NCBI RefSeq assembly: GCF_037338445.1
Contig: NZ_CP147838.1
Location: 682,001 to 746,000, forward strand
Reading direction: 5' to 3'
Source of the DNA: Salinibaculum sp. SYNS191
GTDB lineage: Archaea > Halobacteriota > Halobacteria > Halobacteriales > Haloarculaceae
DNA: 64,000 nucleotides
The notes under the pieces were generated by a model, which was given only the letters and a program-made list of their open reading frames with translations, did not search any database and was not told the DNA's origin. Positions 24,855-33,427 of this stretch are shown here, piece by piece. The first letter of the stretch is position 1; every line of letters begins with the position of its first letter. The position numbers were made by a program, and so were the translations under genes.

Positions 24855-25050
24855 CAATCGGGTCTCCGCGTACCTACCAAAAACTACTTTCGGTCTCATT
24901 CTGTAGCCCGAGATACAGACAGAGGCACGGTCCCCGAAAGCGGGGTAACCGATTGGCGGGTCTGAATGTTCGACTCCTCTAGAAAGCTGCGGCTATCGCT
25001 CTCGCGTCCTGCGGTTCGTTCGTGACAACCCGCTTCCGATTTACCAAGTG

Positions 25051-25057
25051 TTAAATA
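25051..25057 (+). promoter_or_regulatory. TATA-like element for the PadR gene
   Basis: TTAAATA lies 23-29 nt upstream of the ATG at 25080, compatible with a leaderless transcript. The rest of the 225-nt gap (24855-25079) shows nothing else I can name. Confidence 0.5.
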
Positions 25058-25079
25058 GACAGGTGACATCTGAATAAGC

Positions 25080-25439
25080 ATGTCAGAGGCACAGACGGTA
25101 GCCGAAAGTCCAGGCATAGCGAAAGAGCTCACCGCGTTCCAGCAGAACATCCTCACGATTCTCGCCGAGGAGCCCCGCTACGGGCTCGCCATCAAGCGAG
25201 AGCTCGAGACGTACTACGACTCCGAGGTCAACCACGGCCGACTCTACCCGAACCTCGACGACCTCGTCGAGATGGGACTGGTCGAGAAGAGCGAACTCGA
25301 CAAGCGGACGAACCAGTACGCGCTGACCGACGACGGCTACGAGGCCGTCCTCGACCAGCTCGGCTGGATGTTCGACAAGATAGTCACCGAGGAGAGCCGG
25401 GCCGAGGACATCGAAGCCCTCATCGCCCAGCACCGGTAG
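25080..25439 (+). CDS. PadR-family winged-helix transcriptional regulator
   Basis: 119 aa. The N-terminal winged helix shows the PadR pattern LTAFQQNILTILAEEPRYGLAIKRELE (about 18-44), followed by a recognition-helix region (NHGRLYPNLDDLVEMGLVEK) and the wing (KRTNQYALTDDGY). The C-terminus is a short dimer helix. PadR proteins repress or activate neighbouring genes upon binding ligand or stress signals; no ligand can be seen. A TATA-like TTAAATA lies 23-29 nt upstream. It converges with the rnhA-operon gene and overlaps its end by 20 nt. Confidence 0.85.
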   Translation: MSEAQTVAESPGIAKELTAFQQNILTILAEEPRYGLAIKRELETYYDSEVNHGRLYPNLDDLVEMGLVEKSELDKRTNQYALTDDGYEAVLDQLGWMFDKIVTEESRAEDIEALIAQHR

Positions 25440-26031
25440 ACTCGTCGTCGGCGACATCGACGGCGTGCTGCACTGACACGTCGACGACCGCTTTCTGGTC
25501 GTCGCTCGGAAACGCGTTCCGGACGAAGTACTCCGAGAGGAACTCCTCTCGCTCCTCCCGGGTCAGCCGGTCGATGGGCTTCGCGTAGTGGTTGCTGGCG
25601 AAATCGGCCAGCGCGTGGGCGTTCTGTCCGTGGACCGCCCCCTCCTCCTCGGCCACCTGCTCGGCGACGGTCCGGTTGTGGTCCTCGACGGTCTGCCAGT
25701 CGTTGCTGGCACCCGGTCCCTCCAGCGGCCGCTCGATGCCGCGGTCGACGTCGTCGACCCGGTCGGGGTGGACCGTCCCGTCGACGACCCACTCCTCGGG
25801 GTACAGCACCAGCGTGTCGCGGTCGTCCTCGCGAACCCGCGCGGCGAAGTCGGTGTCGTCCAGCAGGTCCGTGCGCGCCCGGCGGTACGTCGCCGCCTCG
25901 GCTTCGTCGACCGCCTGGTGAGCCAGGCGGGTCAGCCGCTCCGCCTCGTCGACGATGTCGGCGGGGAGTTCCGCGTCACCGTCGCCGTCCTCGCTGTCGG
26001 GTGCTCCGTCCTGGTCGGTGTTCTCAGCCAT
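25420..26031 (-). CDS. rnhA-operon protein (haloarchaeal hypothetical, DUF7108-like)
   Basis: 203 aa starting MAENTDQDGAPDSEDGDGDA; the extension to ATG 26052 is rejected because it overlaps RNase HI too far. Very acidic at both ends with a helical middle (EAERLTRLAHQAVDEAEAATYRRARTDLL). A conserved LVLYPEEWV and GRNAHALADFASNHYAKPIDRL-like region are seen in the haloarchaeal family found next to rnhA. No enzymatic motif. It is translationally coupled to RNase HI by an 8-nt overlap, so the pair is always co-expressed; function is unknown. Confidence 0.75.
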   Translation of the reverse strand: MAENTDQDGAPDSEDGDGDAELPADIVDEAERLTRLAHQAVDEAEAATYRRARTDLLDDTDFAARVREDDRDTLVLYPEEWVVDGTVHPDRVDDVDRGIERPLEGPGASNDWQTVEDHNRTVAEQVAEEEGAVHGQNAHALADFASNHYAKPIDRLTREEREEFLSEYFVRNAFPSDDQKAVVDVSVQHAVDVADDESTGAGR

Positions 26032-26617
26032 CTTCGAGTGCCTCGTTGGCAAGTTCGTCGGCGCGCTCGTTTATCTCTCGCGGTACGTGCGACAGCGACC
26101 ACTCGTCGAACTGCGCGAGCAGTTCCCGCACCCGCACGCGGCGCTCGCGCAGCTCCGGATTGTTGGTGTCGTACTCGCCGCGAACCTGCTTGACGATGAG
26201 TTCCGAGTCGCCGCGGACGTCGACCCGGTCGAAGCCGTAGTCGGCGGCGACCTCCAGCGCGCGCGCCAGCGCCTCGTACTCGGCGCGGTTGTTCGTCGTC
26301 GCGCCGATGCGCTCGCCCCCCTCCGCGACGATGCCGTCGCTGGTGACGATGACCCACCCGATAGCGGCGGGTCCGGGGTTGCCGCGGGCCGCGCCGTCGA
26401 AGTAGACGTGCGCGCGTCCGCCGGCATCGCGCAACAGCCCTTCCAGGCGGCCGGGCTGGCTGCCCTGGACCACCACCTTGTCGTCGTACGCGACCGCGAT
26501 CGCGTCGGCGTAGTCGGCGCGCCACCGTTCGTGGTCGGTGTTGCCTGGCCGTACCTCGACCCCGGCAGCTTCGAGTCGGTCCCGGGCCGCAGCCACGTCG
26601 CACTCGATGACCGGCAT
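26024..26617 (-). CDS. rnhA: Ribonuclease HI with haloarchaeal N-terminal extension
   Basis: 197 aa. It degrades RNA in RNA-DNA hybrids. The catalytic acids are all present: Asp74 in YFDGAARGNPGP, Glu113 in NNRAEYEAL, Asp137 in GDSELIVKQ and Asp187 in NERADELAN. The first about 65 residues form an extra domain, ending in a GRLEGLL helix, that bacterial RNase HI lacks; it is usual in haloarchaea. No His in the flexible loop beyond those shown. The gene leads the two-gene operon and is divergent from TFB, with a 180-nt gap between their starts. Confidence 0.92.
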   Translation of the reverse strand: MPVIECDVAAARDRLEAAGVEVRPGNTDHERWRADYADAIAVAYDDKVVVQGSQPGRLEGLLRDAGGRAHVYFDGAARGNPGPAAIGWVIVTSDGIVAEGGERIGATTNNRAEYEALARALEVAADYGFDRVDVRGDSELIVKQVRGEYDTNNPELRERRVRVRELLAQFDEWSLSHVPREINERADELANEALEDG

Positions 26618-26762
26618 TCGGATTTACCTCACCGTTGGACAGGCATTACAGTTTGCACTCGAAAATGCTGTGCCATCCGATACCAAAGCGCCGCTGTCTA
26701 TCGGTTTCCGACCATTCCGTTGTCTGGAAGGGGACAGATACCGAAAGAGTTTTGACCAAGGG

Positions 26763-26770
26763 TTTAAGTA
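26763..26770 (+). promoter_or_regulatory. TATA-like element for TFB
   Basis: TTTAAGTA lies 28-35 nt upstream of the TFB ATG (26798). It is followed by an AT-rich stretch (about 26771-26790). The same octamer occurs at 58583-58590. Confidence 0.55.
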
Positions 26771-26797
26771 TATCGCCAATACTACTATAAAAGTGCG

Positions 26798-27763
26798 ATG
26801 ACACGGTCCAGCCGCCAGCGGGAGCGCGAGCGCGAGTCTGAAACTGAACAAGAAGAGGACGAGGGTGTACGGGACTGTCCGGAGTGTGGGTCTGAGGACC
26901 TCATAAAGAGTTCTGACCGGGGTGAGCTCATCTGTGACGACTGCGGTCTCGTCGTCGAGGAAGGGAACATCGACCCCGGGCCGGAGTGGCGGGCGTTCAA
27001 CCACCAGGAACGACAGGAGAAGTCGCGGGTCGGCGCACCGACGACCCAGACGATGCACGACAAGGGGTTGACGACCACTATCGACTGGAAGGATAAGGAC
27101 GCCTACGGCCGGTCTATCTCCTCGAAGAAGCGAAGCCAGATGCACCGACTGCGGAAGTGGCAGGAGCGCATCCGAACCAAAGACGCCGGCGAACGAAATC
27201 TCCAGTTCGCCCTCTCGGAAATCGACCGCATGGCCTCCGCACTGGGGGTCCCGCGGTCGGTCCGGGAGGTCGCATCCGTCATCTATCGCCGGGCGCTGAA
27301 GGAGGACCTCATCCGCGGCCGCTCCATCGAGGGGGTCGCGACGAGCGCACTCTACGCCGCCTGTCGGAAGGAGGGGATTCCGCGAAGCCTGGAGGAGATT
27401 TCTGACGTCTCACGCGTCGAGCGCAAAGAAATCGGACGCACCTATCGCTACATCTCGCAGGAACTCGGTCTGGAGATGGAGCCCGTCGACCCCAAAAAGT
27501 ACGTCCCGCGGTTCTGTTCAGAACTCGAACTCTCCGAAGAGGTACAGACCAAAGCGAACGAGATAATCGAGACGACCGCAGAGAAGGGCCTTCTTTCGGG
27601 CAAATCGCCCACCGGCTACGCGGCCGCCGCAATCTACGCCGCGTCGCTGCTCTGCAACGAGAAGAAGACGCAACGCGAAGTCGCAGACGTCGCCCAGGTG
27701 ACCGAAGTCACCATCCGCAACCGGTACCAGGAACAGATAGAGGCGATGGGAATCCACAGCTAG
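26798..27763 (+). CDS. tfb: Transcription initiation factor TFB (TFIIB homologue)
   Basis: 321 aa. TFB bridges TBP-bound promoter DNA and RNA polymerase. The zinc ribbon uses Cys27, 30, 46 and 49 (CPEC and CDDC). The B-finger region, including the GPEWRAFN start, follows. Two cyclin-like repeats follow from about residue 125 to 310, each with the typical [24 protein letters not shown] helices. Haloarchaea have several TFBs; which paralogue this is cannot be decided here. The N-terminus is very charged (Arg/Glu) and lengthens the linker before the ribbon. Confidence 0.93.
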   Translation: MTRSSRQRERERESETEQEEDEGVRDCPECGSEDLIKSSDRGELICDDCGLVVEEGNIDPGPEWRAFNHQERQEKSRVGAPTTQTMHDKGLTTTIDWKDKDAYGRSISSKKRSQMHRLRKWQERIRTKDAGERNLQFALSEIDRMASALGVPRSVREVASVIYRRALKEDLIRGRSIEGVATSALYAACRKEGIPRSLEEISDVSRVERKEIGRTYRYISQELGLEMEPVDPKKYVPRFCSELELSEEVQTKANEIIETTAEKGLLSGKSPTGYAAAAIYAASLLCNEKKTQREVADVAQVTEVTIRNRYQEQIEAMGIHS

Positions 27764-27942
27764 GGACCCCACCGCCAGTCAGACGCACCTTCTCGTCTCC
27801 GAGGGGGGGGAGGACAGTCCGCTCCCCGTCGAACGTCACGGACAGCCACGGGACCGGGGGTCGTCCGTGTGAACACGGCGGTGGTCTCCTCGCAACGGCT
27901 GAGGGTCAGATTCATACGCCGGAGGCACCCACTGTCGGACGA

Positions 27943-29196
27943 ATGCGGCTGGACGAGTTCGTCGAGGGGTTCGAGCGCGACGAGGCTGCCGAGCGACGTC
28001 GCCTGGCCGAGGAGAAGTCCTACGCGATCACCGACTACCTCGACGACGTGGAACGGCAGTTCGAGTCCGTCGTGCAGGGCGACTCCCTGTTCGGCTCGAC
28101 GGCCCCGGAGATATTCGTCGGCCGGTCGAACTACCCCGACGTCTCGACGGGGCTGCTCTCGCCGATGGACGCCGAGGCAGACGCGACGGACTTCGCGACC
28201 AGCGGCGAGTGGTACCGGCAGGGCTACGAGATAGACGACGTGCTCCAGCGCCGGACGGGGTTGCTCAACTCGACGCGCTCGGCGGAAGTCAACGTGGAGG
28301 ACGTCTGGGACGGCTTTGTCGGCGTCCAGCGCGAAGTCGCGATCGCCGACCACCCCGTCGACGTGGAACTGGGACTCGATGCGAAGCCGGAACTGGACCT
28401 CTCGCTGGACGACATCTCGACGCCGACCGGACCGCGCGCACGCGCCAGGGAGGCCGACCTCGCCGAGAACCCGCACGTCCCGAAAGCCGTCGAGAAGACG
28501 CTCGAAGACGACGACTGGCAGGCCCAGGGCGCGATGACCTACCTCTACCGCCGCGGGTTCGACGTCTACGACATCAACACCATCCTCTCGGCGGGCGCGC
28601 TCGGCCGCGGGCGGAACCGTCGGCTCGTCCCGACGCGGTGGTCCATCACCGCCGTCGACGACACCGTCGGGCAGTACCTCCGGGGGAGCATTCGCAACGC
28701 CTCGACCGTCAACGAGGTACAGGTCTGGTACAACGACTACGTCGGCAACGACTACTGGGTGATTCTCGCGCCCGGCAACTGGGAGTTCGAACTCGTCGAA
28801 CTGAAAGCGCCGGGCAGCATCTGGAACCCTGAACCCGACGGCGAGTACTACATGGCCGCCGACGACGAGGGCTACGAGGGCCGGACGGGCTACGTCGACG
28901 AGACGTCCGGGGCGTACTACGCCTCGCGGCTGGCCGTGCTCGAACACCTCGAAGACGTCGACCGACAGGCGACCTGTCTGGTCATCCGTCACGCAAGCGA
29001 GTCTTACTGGGCACCGGTCGGCGTCTGGCAGATTCGCGAGGGCGTCCGCCACGCCTTCGAGGGCGACTACGCGACGGCGGAGACGTTCCACGGTGCGATT
29101 CGGCAACTGGAGTCTGCGCTGCCGGTCTCGCTGTCGGCCCTGCGCCGGAAGTCGAAGATGGTCGCCGGCATCCAGTCGCAACTGACTGACTTCTGA
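27943..29196 (+). CDS. nreA: DNA repair protein NreA with C-terminal PIP-box-like motif
   Basis: 417 aa, the Nre (DUF650/DUF651) family implicated in DNA damage repair in archaea. The N-terminal DUF650 part includes YAITDYLDDVERQFE and NYPDVSTGLLSP; the second domain follows from about residue 190, with the TRWSITAVDDTVGQYL and NYWVILAP regions typical of the family. The last residues read IQSQLTDF (Gln411 to Phe417), matching the PCNA-binding PIP box (Q-x-x-hydrophobic-x-x-aromatic). In Haloferax the homologue binds PCNA by such a motif. No zinc motif at the N-terminus. It follows TFB after a 179-nt gap in which I see no gene. Confidence 0.87.
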   Translation: MRLDEFVEGFERDEAAERRRLAEEKSYAITDYLDDVERQFESVVQGDSLFGSTAPEIFVGRSNYPDVSTGLLSPMDAEADATDFATSGEWYRQGYEIDDVLQRRTGLLNSTRSAEVNVEDVWDGFVGVQREVAIADHPVDVELGLDAKPELDLSLDDISTPTGPRARAREADLAENPHVPKAVEKTLEDDDWQAQGAMTYLYRRGFDVYDINTILSAGALGRGRNRRLVPTRWSITAVDDTVGQYLRGSIRNASTVNEVQVWYNDYVGNDYWVILAPGNWEFELVELKAPGSIWNPEPDGEYYMAADDEGYEGRTGYVDETSGAYYASRLAVLEHLEDVDRQATCLVIRHASESYWAPVGVWQIREGVRHAFEGDYATAETFHGAIRQLESALPVSLSALRRKSKMVAGIQSQLTDF

Positions 29197-29270
29197 AAGA
29201 AGTGTCGGCGAAACCACCGGACGGAACGCTTATTAGCCCGCTCTCCCTCCGCCGCGGTAAGACGCGATTA

Positions 29271-29498
29271 ATGGTCCGCTGTACACGCGACGGCTGCGGC
29301 TGGGAATCGATTGCGCCCTCGGAGTCGGCCGCACAGGCGCAATACGCCGACCACCTCGTCACCGAGCACGCACGGCGCGTCGACGCCGACATCCCCGAGG
29401 GGATGGTGCAGGTCCGCCTCGACGAGGGCGACGAGTGGCGCACGATGACCGTCGAGCAGGCGACGGCCTTCCACGAGGCAGTCCACGGCGACGACTGA
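29271..29498 (+). CDS. Small C2H2-like zinc-finger protein (DUF1059-related)
   Basis: 75 aa. Cys4, Cys9, His28 and His33 have a C-x4-C-x18-H-x4-H spacing, so one zinc finger of C2H2 type is likely. The rest is acidic, with a WRTMTVEQATAFHEAVH helix. The frame and start are clear: the ATG follows a TATA-like CTTATTAG at about 35-42 nt. It lies just before another small DUF1059-like gene; such proteins are common and uncharacterised in haloarchaea. Confidence 0.75.
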   Translation: MVRCTRDGCGWESIAPSESAAQAQYADHLVTEHARRVDADIPEGMVQVRLDEGDEWRTMTVEQATAFHEAVHGDD

Positions 29499-29602
29499 CG
29501 CCAGAGAAAGGTGTCGTTTCCCGGCGTAACGCGAGCCAACTCCCGACAAGCCACTCAATAACTACAGCCCGGACTGCGCAACCGAGGCCCGGAGTGACAC
29601 AC

Positions 29603-29767
29603 ATGGCGCTGGAGGTTCGCTGCCGGGACGCCGGCATGGACTGCGATTTCATGGTACGGTCGGAGAACGAGAGCGAACTCATCGAGTTCGTCCAGCAACA
29701 CGCGCGGGACGCCCACGGGATGGACATCCGCCGCGCCGACGTCCGCGACATGCTCACGGAGGCCTGA
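29603..29767 (+). CDS. DUF1059-family small protein
   Basis: 54 aa, starting MALEVRCRDAGMDCDFMVR, with two cysteines (7 and 14) and a C-terminal HARDAHGMDI stretch that carries His residues. The pattern CRDxGxDCDFxV and HxxxxHG is the DUF1059 family signature, a small protein with a probable metal site. The upstream in-frame start at 29435 gives a poorly coding extension, so 29603 is chosen. Confidence 0.78.
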   Translation: MALEVRCRDAGMDCDFMVRSENESELIEFVQQHARDAHGMDIRRADVRDMLTEA

Positions 29768-29848
29768 CGCTCTCGGCCACACAGTCGCGGGGACGTGCGC
29801 ACGCGCTCCGACGACCCGACGTGCCGACGAGAGCGGCGGCCAGGCGTC

Positions 29849-30313
29849 TCAGGCGACGGCGTGTTCCGACGCCCGCAGCGTCGAGAACAGGTCCTCGACG
29901 TACTCGCCGGTGTCGGCGACGATGTCGGCCCAGGTGTCGTCGTCGGGGGCCATCCCGACCAGCCGCGCGATGCGCATGATGGAGACGTGGTAGACCCGCT
30001 GGCGACCCGGTTCCTCCTCCCAGAGAACGACGTTGCAGGCCATCAGACCCCCGAGCTTGTTGTCCGAGGCGTCGAGCGCCCGGTCAGCGACTTCGGGGTT
30101 GCAGGCACCCAGTACGTAGTAGGGGTCGCGGTCCGCGCCGATTTTCTCGTTGAGCATCTCCGAGGGCGAGAACTCGACGGGCACGCCGAAGCCGGCGTCC
30201 TCGCACGCCTCGCGGACGAACTCGATTGCCTCCTCGTGGTCCATCGCGAGGACGGTCTGCTCCTCTCCGATGTCCTCGGGACCGAGCAGAGTCGGGTCGA
30301 TAGGAAGTGTCAT
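29849..30313 (-). CDS. DUF302-family protein
   Basis: 154 aa from ATG 30313. The family appears as a domain of about 60 residues: here ACEDAGFGVPVEFSPSEMLNEKIG through YYVLGACNPEVADRALDASD, with the conserved Tyr-x-x-x-Gly-Ala-Cys-Asn-Pro core. The C-terminal ADDDTWADIVADTGEYVEDLF part is acidic and helical. DUF302 proteins are thought to bind metabolites or metals, but no activity is known to me. It lies in a pair of unrelated minus-strand genes, 48 nt after the DUF5789-like gene. Confidence 0.82.
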   Translation of the reverse strand: MTLPIDPTLLGPEDIGEEQTVLAMDHEEAIEFVREACEDAGFGVPVEFSPSEMLNEKIGADRDPYYVLGACNPEVADRALDASDNKLGGLMACNVVLWEEEPGRQRVYHVSIMRIARLVGMAPDDDTWADIVADTGEYVEDLFSTLRASEHAVA

Positions 30314-30361
30314 CAACGGAGTGGACGACCGGAACGGACAAAAGTCCGACGGAGGTGTGCC

Positions 30362-30646
30362 TCACTCGGTCGGAACCGGACCGGTTCCGATGACGTCCTC
30401 GACGGCGCTGGTGAACTCCTGGCGCGTCGAGAAGTACGGTTCGTCGACCTCCGCCAGGACGTCGGAGAGTTCCCGCGGCCCGTCGGGCGTCCGGATGGTG
30501 GTCTCGCCCTCGCGGGCGTCGACTTCGCTCTTTTCGATGCCCCACATGAGTCGCTCGGCGACCCGCGCGAGCGGCGCGCCCTCGACGGCGTCGCCCTCGC
30601 CGAGCGAGACGGCAGGTTCGTCCTCGCTGTCGTCGTCTTCGGCCAT
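30362..30646 (-). CDS. DUF5789-family small protein
   Basis: 94 aa, from ATG 30646 (MAEDDDSEDEPAVSLGEGD). The core LARVAERLMWGIEKSEVDAREGETTIRTPDG, followed by PRELSDVLAEVDEPYFSTR, is the haloarchaeal DUF5789 signature. It is short and acidic without membrane segment or cysteine. I know no function. It is upstream of and co-directional with the DUF302 gene. Confidence 0.78.
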   Translation of the reverse strand: MAEDDDSEDEPAVSLGEGDAVEGAPLARVAERLMWGIEKSEVDAREGETTIRTPDGPRELSDVLAEVDEPYFSTRQEFTSAVEDVIGTGPVPTE

Positions 30647-30805
30647 ACGCCCCCTTCCCCGCCCCATGGATTAGTGTTTACGAATCCCTGTGCTCGCGGC
30701 TCCACCGCCGCTGTTCGCCCGTCCCGGGGCGCGACGTCGTTCCGGACCCGCCGTGTGACGCGCGTCTGACGGGGAGTTTTGTAGCTGTCGGTGATATCAA
30801 ACCAC

Positions 30806-31723
30806 ATGACTAGCCTCACTGACGTGTACGACGGGGGCGTGGGCGTCGTGGCGGACCCGCGCCAGCGGCTGGCGGGGGCCGGGCTCTTCCTCGCGGGCGC
30901 GGCGATGGTCGTCGGTGCCATCCCCATCGCCACAACCGACCTCGCCGGCAGTGTCGGCCTCTCGGTGTTCGAGGCCCGCGAGCTGGCGGGCGTCCTCGCC
31001 GGCCTGGGCGTGCCCGCGGTGTTCGTCGGCATCCTGACCGTGCTGCCGGCCGGCCGGGGGACGCGAGCGGGGGCGGCGATCGGCGCGAGCCTGGCGATTC
31101 TCGGCGTCGCCCTGTTCGGGTACGCCTACCCATACAACTGGGTGTCGACGGACCCGGCGATGGCCGTCGCGACGACGCTTCTGTACTCGCTGGGGACGCT
31201 CGTGACGTTCTGGTGTCTGTTCGTCGGCATCGCGACGTTCAAGACGCGCAACGACCCCGGCGGCACCGCCCGGCTGGAACTCACCGACGAGGGCACTATC
31301 AAGGTCGTCAGCACCGATAGCGCCATCCCCGGGATGGGCGGCATCGGCCTGTTCGGGAACGACCCCGACGGGAACGTCGAGACACAGACCAACGACGGCG
31401 AGGCCGACACGCTCGTCGCGGAACCCGACGTCGACGAGATGGGGGTCCAGCAGACGCCGAACCCGACGCCGTCACCGACCCCGGCGGGCGACGGCGCGGG
31501 GGCCGTCGACGCCGCCGATGCCGGTGGAGCGCAGGACCCGGCGGCCGCGAACGCGGACGTCAGGGAGGCCGTCCAGGAGCGCGGGCGGCCGGACCGGTAC
31601 TGCGGGAACTGCGCGCACTTCGAGTACGTCCGCGCCGACGGCGAAATCGCGCCCTACTGTGGCCTCCACGACGAGGTGATGGAGGACATGGACGCGTGCC
31701 CGCAGTGGGACGCCAACAGCTGA
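30806..31723 (+). CDS. Multi-pass membrane protein with C-terminal zinc-knuckle domain (DUF7139-like)
   Basis: 305 aa. Four transmembrane segments span about residues 22-45, 60-80, 85-110 and 115-140, then a soluble tail with Pro/Ala-rich linker (about 210-245). The C-terminal 45 residues hold four cysteines: CGNCAHFEYV with a later YCGLHDEVMEDMDACPQW, so a small metal-binding domain facing the cytoplasm is likely. A TATA-like GTTTTGTA lies about 25-30 nt upstream. The pairing of membrane and zinc domain is a haloarchaeal family; role unknown. Confidence 0.72.
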   Translation: MTSLTDVYDGGVGVVADPRQRLAGAGLFLAGAAMVVGAIPIATTDLAGSVGLSVFEARELAGVLAGLGVPAVFVGILTVLPAGRGTRAGAAIGASLAILGVALFGYAYPYNWVSTDPAMAVATTLLYSLGTLVTFWCLFVGIATFKTRNDPGGTARLELTDEGTIKVVSTDSAIPGMGGIGLFGNDPDGNVETQTNDGEADTLVAEPDVDEMGVQQTPNPTPSPTPAGDGAGAVDAADAGGAQDPAAANADVREAVQERGRPDRYCGNCAHFEYVRADGEIAPYCGLHDEVMEDMDACPQWDANS

Positions 31724-31733
31724 ACCCGGGGAG

Positions 31734-31740
31734 TTAAATT
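31734..31740 (+). promoter_or_regulatory. TATA-like element for TFS
   Basis: TTAAATT lies 24-30 nt upstream of the TFS ATG (31764), the spacing expected for leaderless starts; no SD is seen. Confidence 0.45.
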
Positions 31741-31763
31741 GCTGAGGCGGATACTCACCTGAC

Positions 31764-32087
31764 ATGGAATTTTGCGACGAGTGCGGTTCGATGATGAAGA
31801 CAGAAGGCGACCACTGGGTCTGCGGGAGCTGCGGCCACGAGAAACTCCGCGACGGGGCGAAGGAGGAGGCGATGGTGACGACGCAGGGCCAGGAGGAGTC
31901 GGAAGTCGTCGACATGAGCGAGGCCGGCGACGAGGCTATGGGGCCGACGACGAACGCGCGCTGCCCGGAGTGTGGCAACGAGAAGGCCTACTACGAGATG
32001 AAGCAGATTCGCGCCGCCGACGAGTCCGAGACGCGCTTTTTCACCTGTACCGAGTGCGACCACAAGTGGCGCGAGGACGACCACTAG
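31764..32087 (+). CDS. tfs: Transcription factor S (TFIIS/RPA12-like transcript cleavage factor)
   Basis: 107 aa. It rescues stalled RNA polymerase by stimulating RNA cleavage. The N-terminal zinc ribbon uses Cys4, 7, 20 and 23; the C-terminal ribbon uses Cys67, 70, 95 and 98. The cleavage hairpin carries Asp86 and Glu87 (RAADESE), the acidic pair that reaches the polymerase active site. Both ribbons are intact. It directly precedes another gene (stop at 32087, next ATG at 32088), so they form one operon. Confidence 0.92.
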   Translation: MEFCDECGSMMKTEGDHWVCGSCGHEKLRDGAKEEAMVTTQGQEESEVVDMSEAGDEAMGPTTNARCPECGNEKAYYEMKQIRAADESETRFFTCTECDHKWREDDH

Positions 32088-32696
32088 ATGCCCGGTGACC
32101 CCGACTACCCGACGGTGCCGGGCGAGAAACTGCGTGGCTGGGAACTGGCCGCCGAGTCCGTCGAGACGGTGTTCCAGCTCCCGGCTGCGCGGGTCGTCGG
32201 GGCGACGCGGCAGTACGAGGACGAACAGACCAGAGAGGCCGTCACGGAGGCCACGGACGGCGAACTCGACCACAAGTGGCGCTTCTTCGCCGCCACGCAC
32301 CTGGGCTTCGACCCGATGCTACCGCCGGGAACGCTGCCGTCGATGATTCTGCCGACGATGCAGTCGGAGGCCCGCAAGAAGTTCCGGCGGCGTCTGGAGG
32401 ACCGCGGCGTCACGGACATCGAGCGGGCCCGGACCGAGCGGGTGCGCGTGCGGTCGGGCAACCGGGCGCGGCTGACCCGCTTCGACGGGATGGACCCGGT
32501 CGTCGATGGGGGCATCCCGGTGACTGGCTGGGTCGGCGTCTGGAACGACGGCACGGACTTCTTCGTCGTCACCGGCGGCTACCCGGGCGTTCCGCTCGCC
32601 GACGCGCTCGGCGTCGACGGGACCAGCGAGCAACTGACGCGGACGCCCAGCGAGGCGCAGACGGAGCTGCTGGACCTGCTGCGGGACGTCCAGTGA
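32088..32696 (+). CDS. Conserved haloarchaeal hypothetical protein in TFS operon
   Basis: 202 aa, starting MPGDPDYPTVPGEKLRGWEL. No signal peptide, membrane segment or cysteine motif. A central basic stretch (EARKKFRRRLEDRGV) and a C-terminal region (GWVGVWNDGTDFFVVTGGYP) look like a small alpha/beta domain. I do not recognise the family. The gene follows the TFS stop codon with no spacer, so the two are co-transcribed and probably translationally coupled, but that does not define its role. Confidence 0.6.
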   Translation: MPGDPDYPTVPGEKLRGWELAAESVETVFQLPAARVVGATRQYEDEQTREAVTEATDGELDHKWRFFAATHLGFDPMLPPGTLPSMILPTMQSEARKKFRRRLEDRGVTDIERARTERVRVRSGNRARLTRFDGMDPVVDGGIPVTGWVGVWNDGTDFFVVTGGYPGVPLADALGVDGTSEQLTRTPSEAQTELLDLLRDVQ

Positions 32697-32703
32697 CGGA
32701 GAA

Positions 32704-33426
32704 CTAGGGCTTCCGCGCGAACGTCAGGTAGCCGGTGTGACCGACGCCGGCCGTCGACGGCCGGGAGCCGCGGTCGTCGAAGTCCATCGTCCGCTGGATG
32801 GTCTCCAGCGTCTCTATCTCGTCGAGCCCCAGGTTCCCCGCCGTCTCGACCACTGCGCGGGTCTGCTCGACGAACGGCGAGTAGACGGCGACGTAGCCCC
32901 CGGAGACCAGCAGGTTCGGGACGTGTTCGACGACCGTCGCCGCGTCCTCGGTGTCCAGCGTCAGCACGTCGAACCGGTCGCCGCCGACGAGGTGGTCGGT
33001 CACGTCGCCGGTGCGTACGTCGACGGCGTCCGCGACGCCCGCCAGGTCCATGTTCTCCCGGGCCACGTCGGCGAACTCCGGGTCGCGCTCGTAGGTCGTC
33101 ACGTCCGCCCCGATGCGGCCGAGATAGGCGGCGAGCACGCCCGTGCCCGTCCCGGCGTCGAGCACGCGGTCGCCGGCGCAGAGGCCGGTGTGACCGACGA
33201 TGAGCCCCACGTCGCGGGGCATCATCGGCGCTCCGGTGCGTTCGAGGTGGTGAAAGAGGTCCGGCCCGCGGAGGTCACGCACGACGAACGTCGTGCCGAG
33301 ATGGGTCTGGACGGTCTGGCCGGGTTCGACGTCGTCGGGGACCTCCAGAATGCCGAGGTCGGTCTCCAGGCGCTCGCCCGGTGCCAGCAGGTACTCGCGG
33401 TCCTCGTGAACGAACAGGTAGGACAC
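32704..33426 (-). CDS. trmI: tRNA (adenine-N1)-methyltransferase TrmI
   Basis: 240 aa from a GTG at 33426. Methylates adenine 57 and/or 58 in tRNA. The S-adenosylmethionine-binding motif VLDAGTGTGVLAAYLG (about 88-103) is intact, with the N-terminal TrmI domain (ILEVPDDVEPGQTVQTHLG) typical of the family and the RTGAPMMPRDVGLIVGHTG region that precedes the Rossmann fold. The gene starts 1 nt after the NAC stop codon, so it is translationally linked. This PUA-NAC-trmI order is conserved in many archaea. Confidence 0.9.
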   Translation of the reverse strand: MSYLFVHEDREYLLAPGERLETDLGILEVPDDVEPGQTVQTHLGTTFVVRDLRGPDLFHHLERTGAPMMPRDVGLIVGHTGLCAGDRVLDAGTGTGVLAAYLGRIGADVTTYERDPEFADVARENMDLAGVADAVDVRTGDVTDHLVGGDRFDVLTLDTEDAATVVEHVPNLLVSGGYVAVYSPFVEQTRAVVETAGNLGLDEIETLETIQRTMDFDDRGSRPSTAGVGHTGYLTFARKP

Positions 33427-33427
33427 G

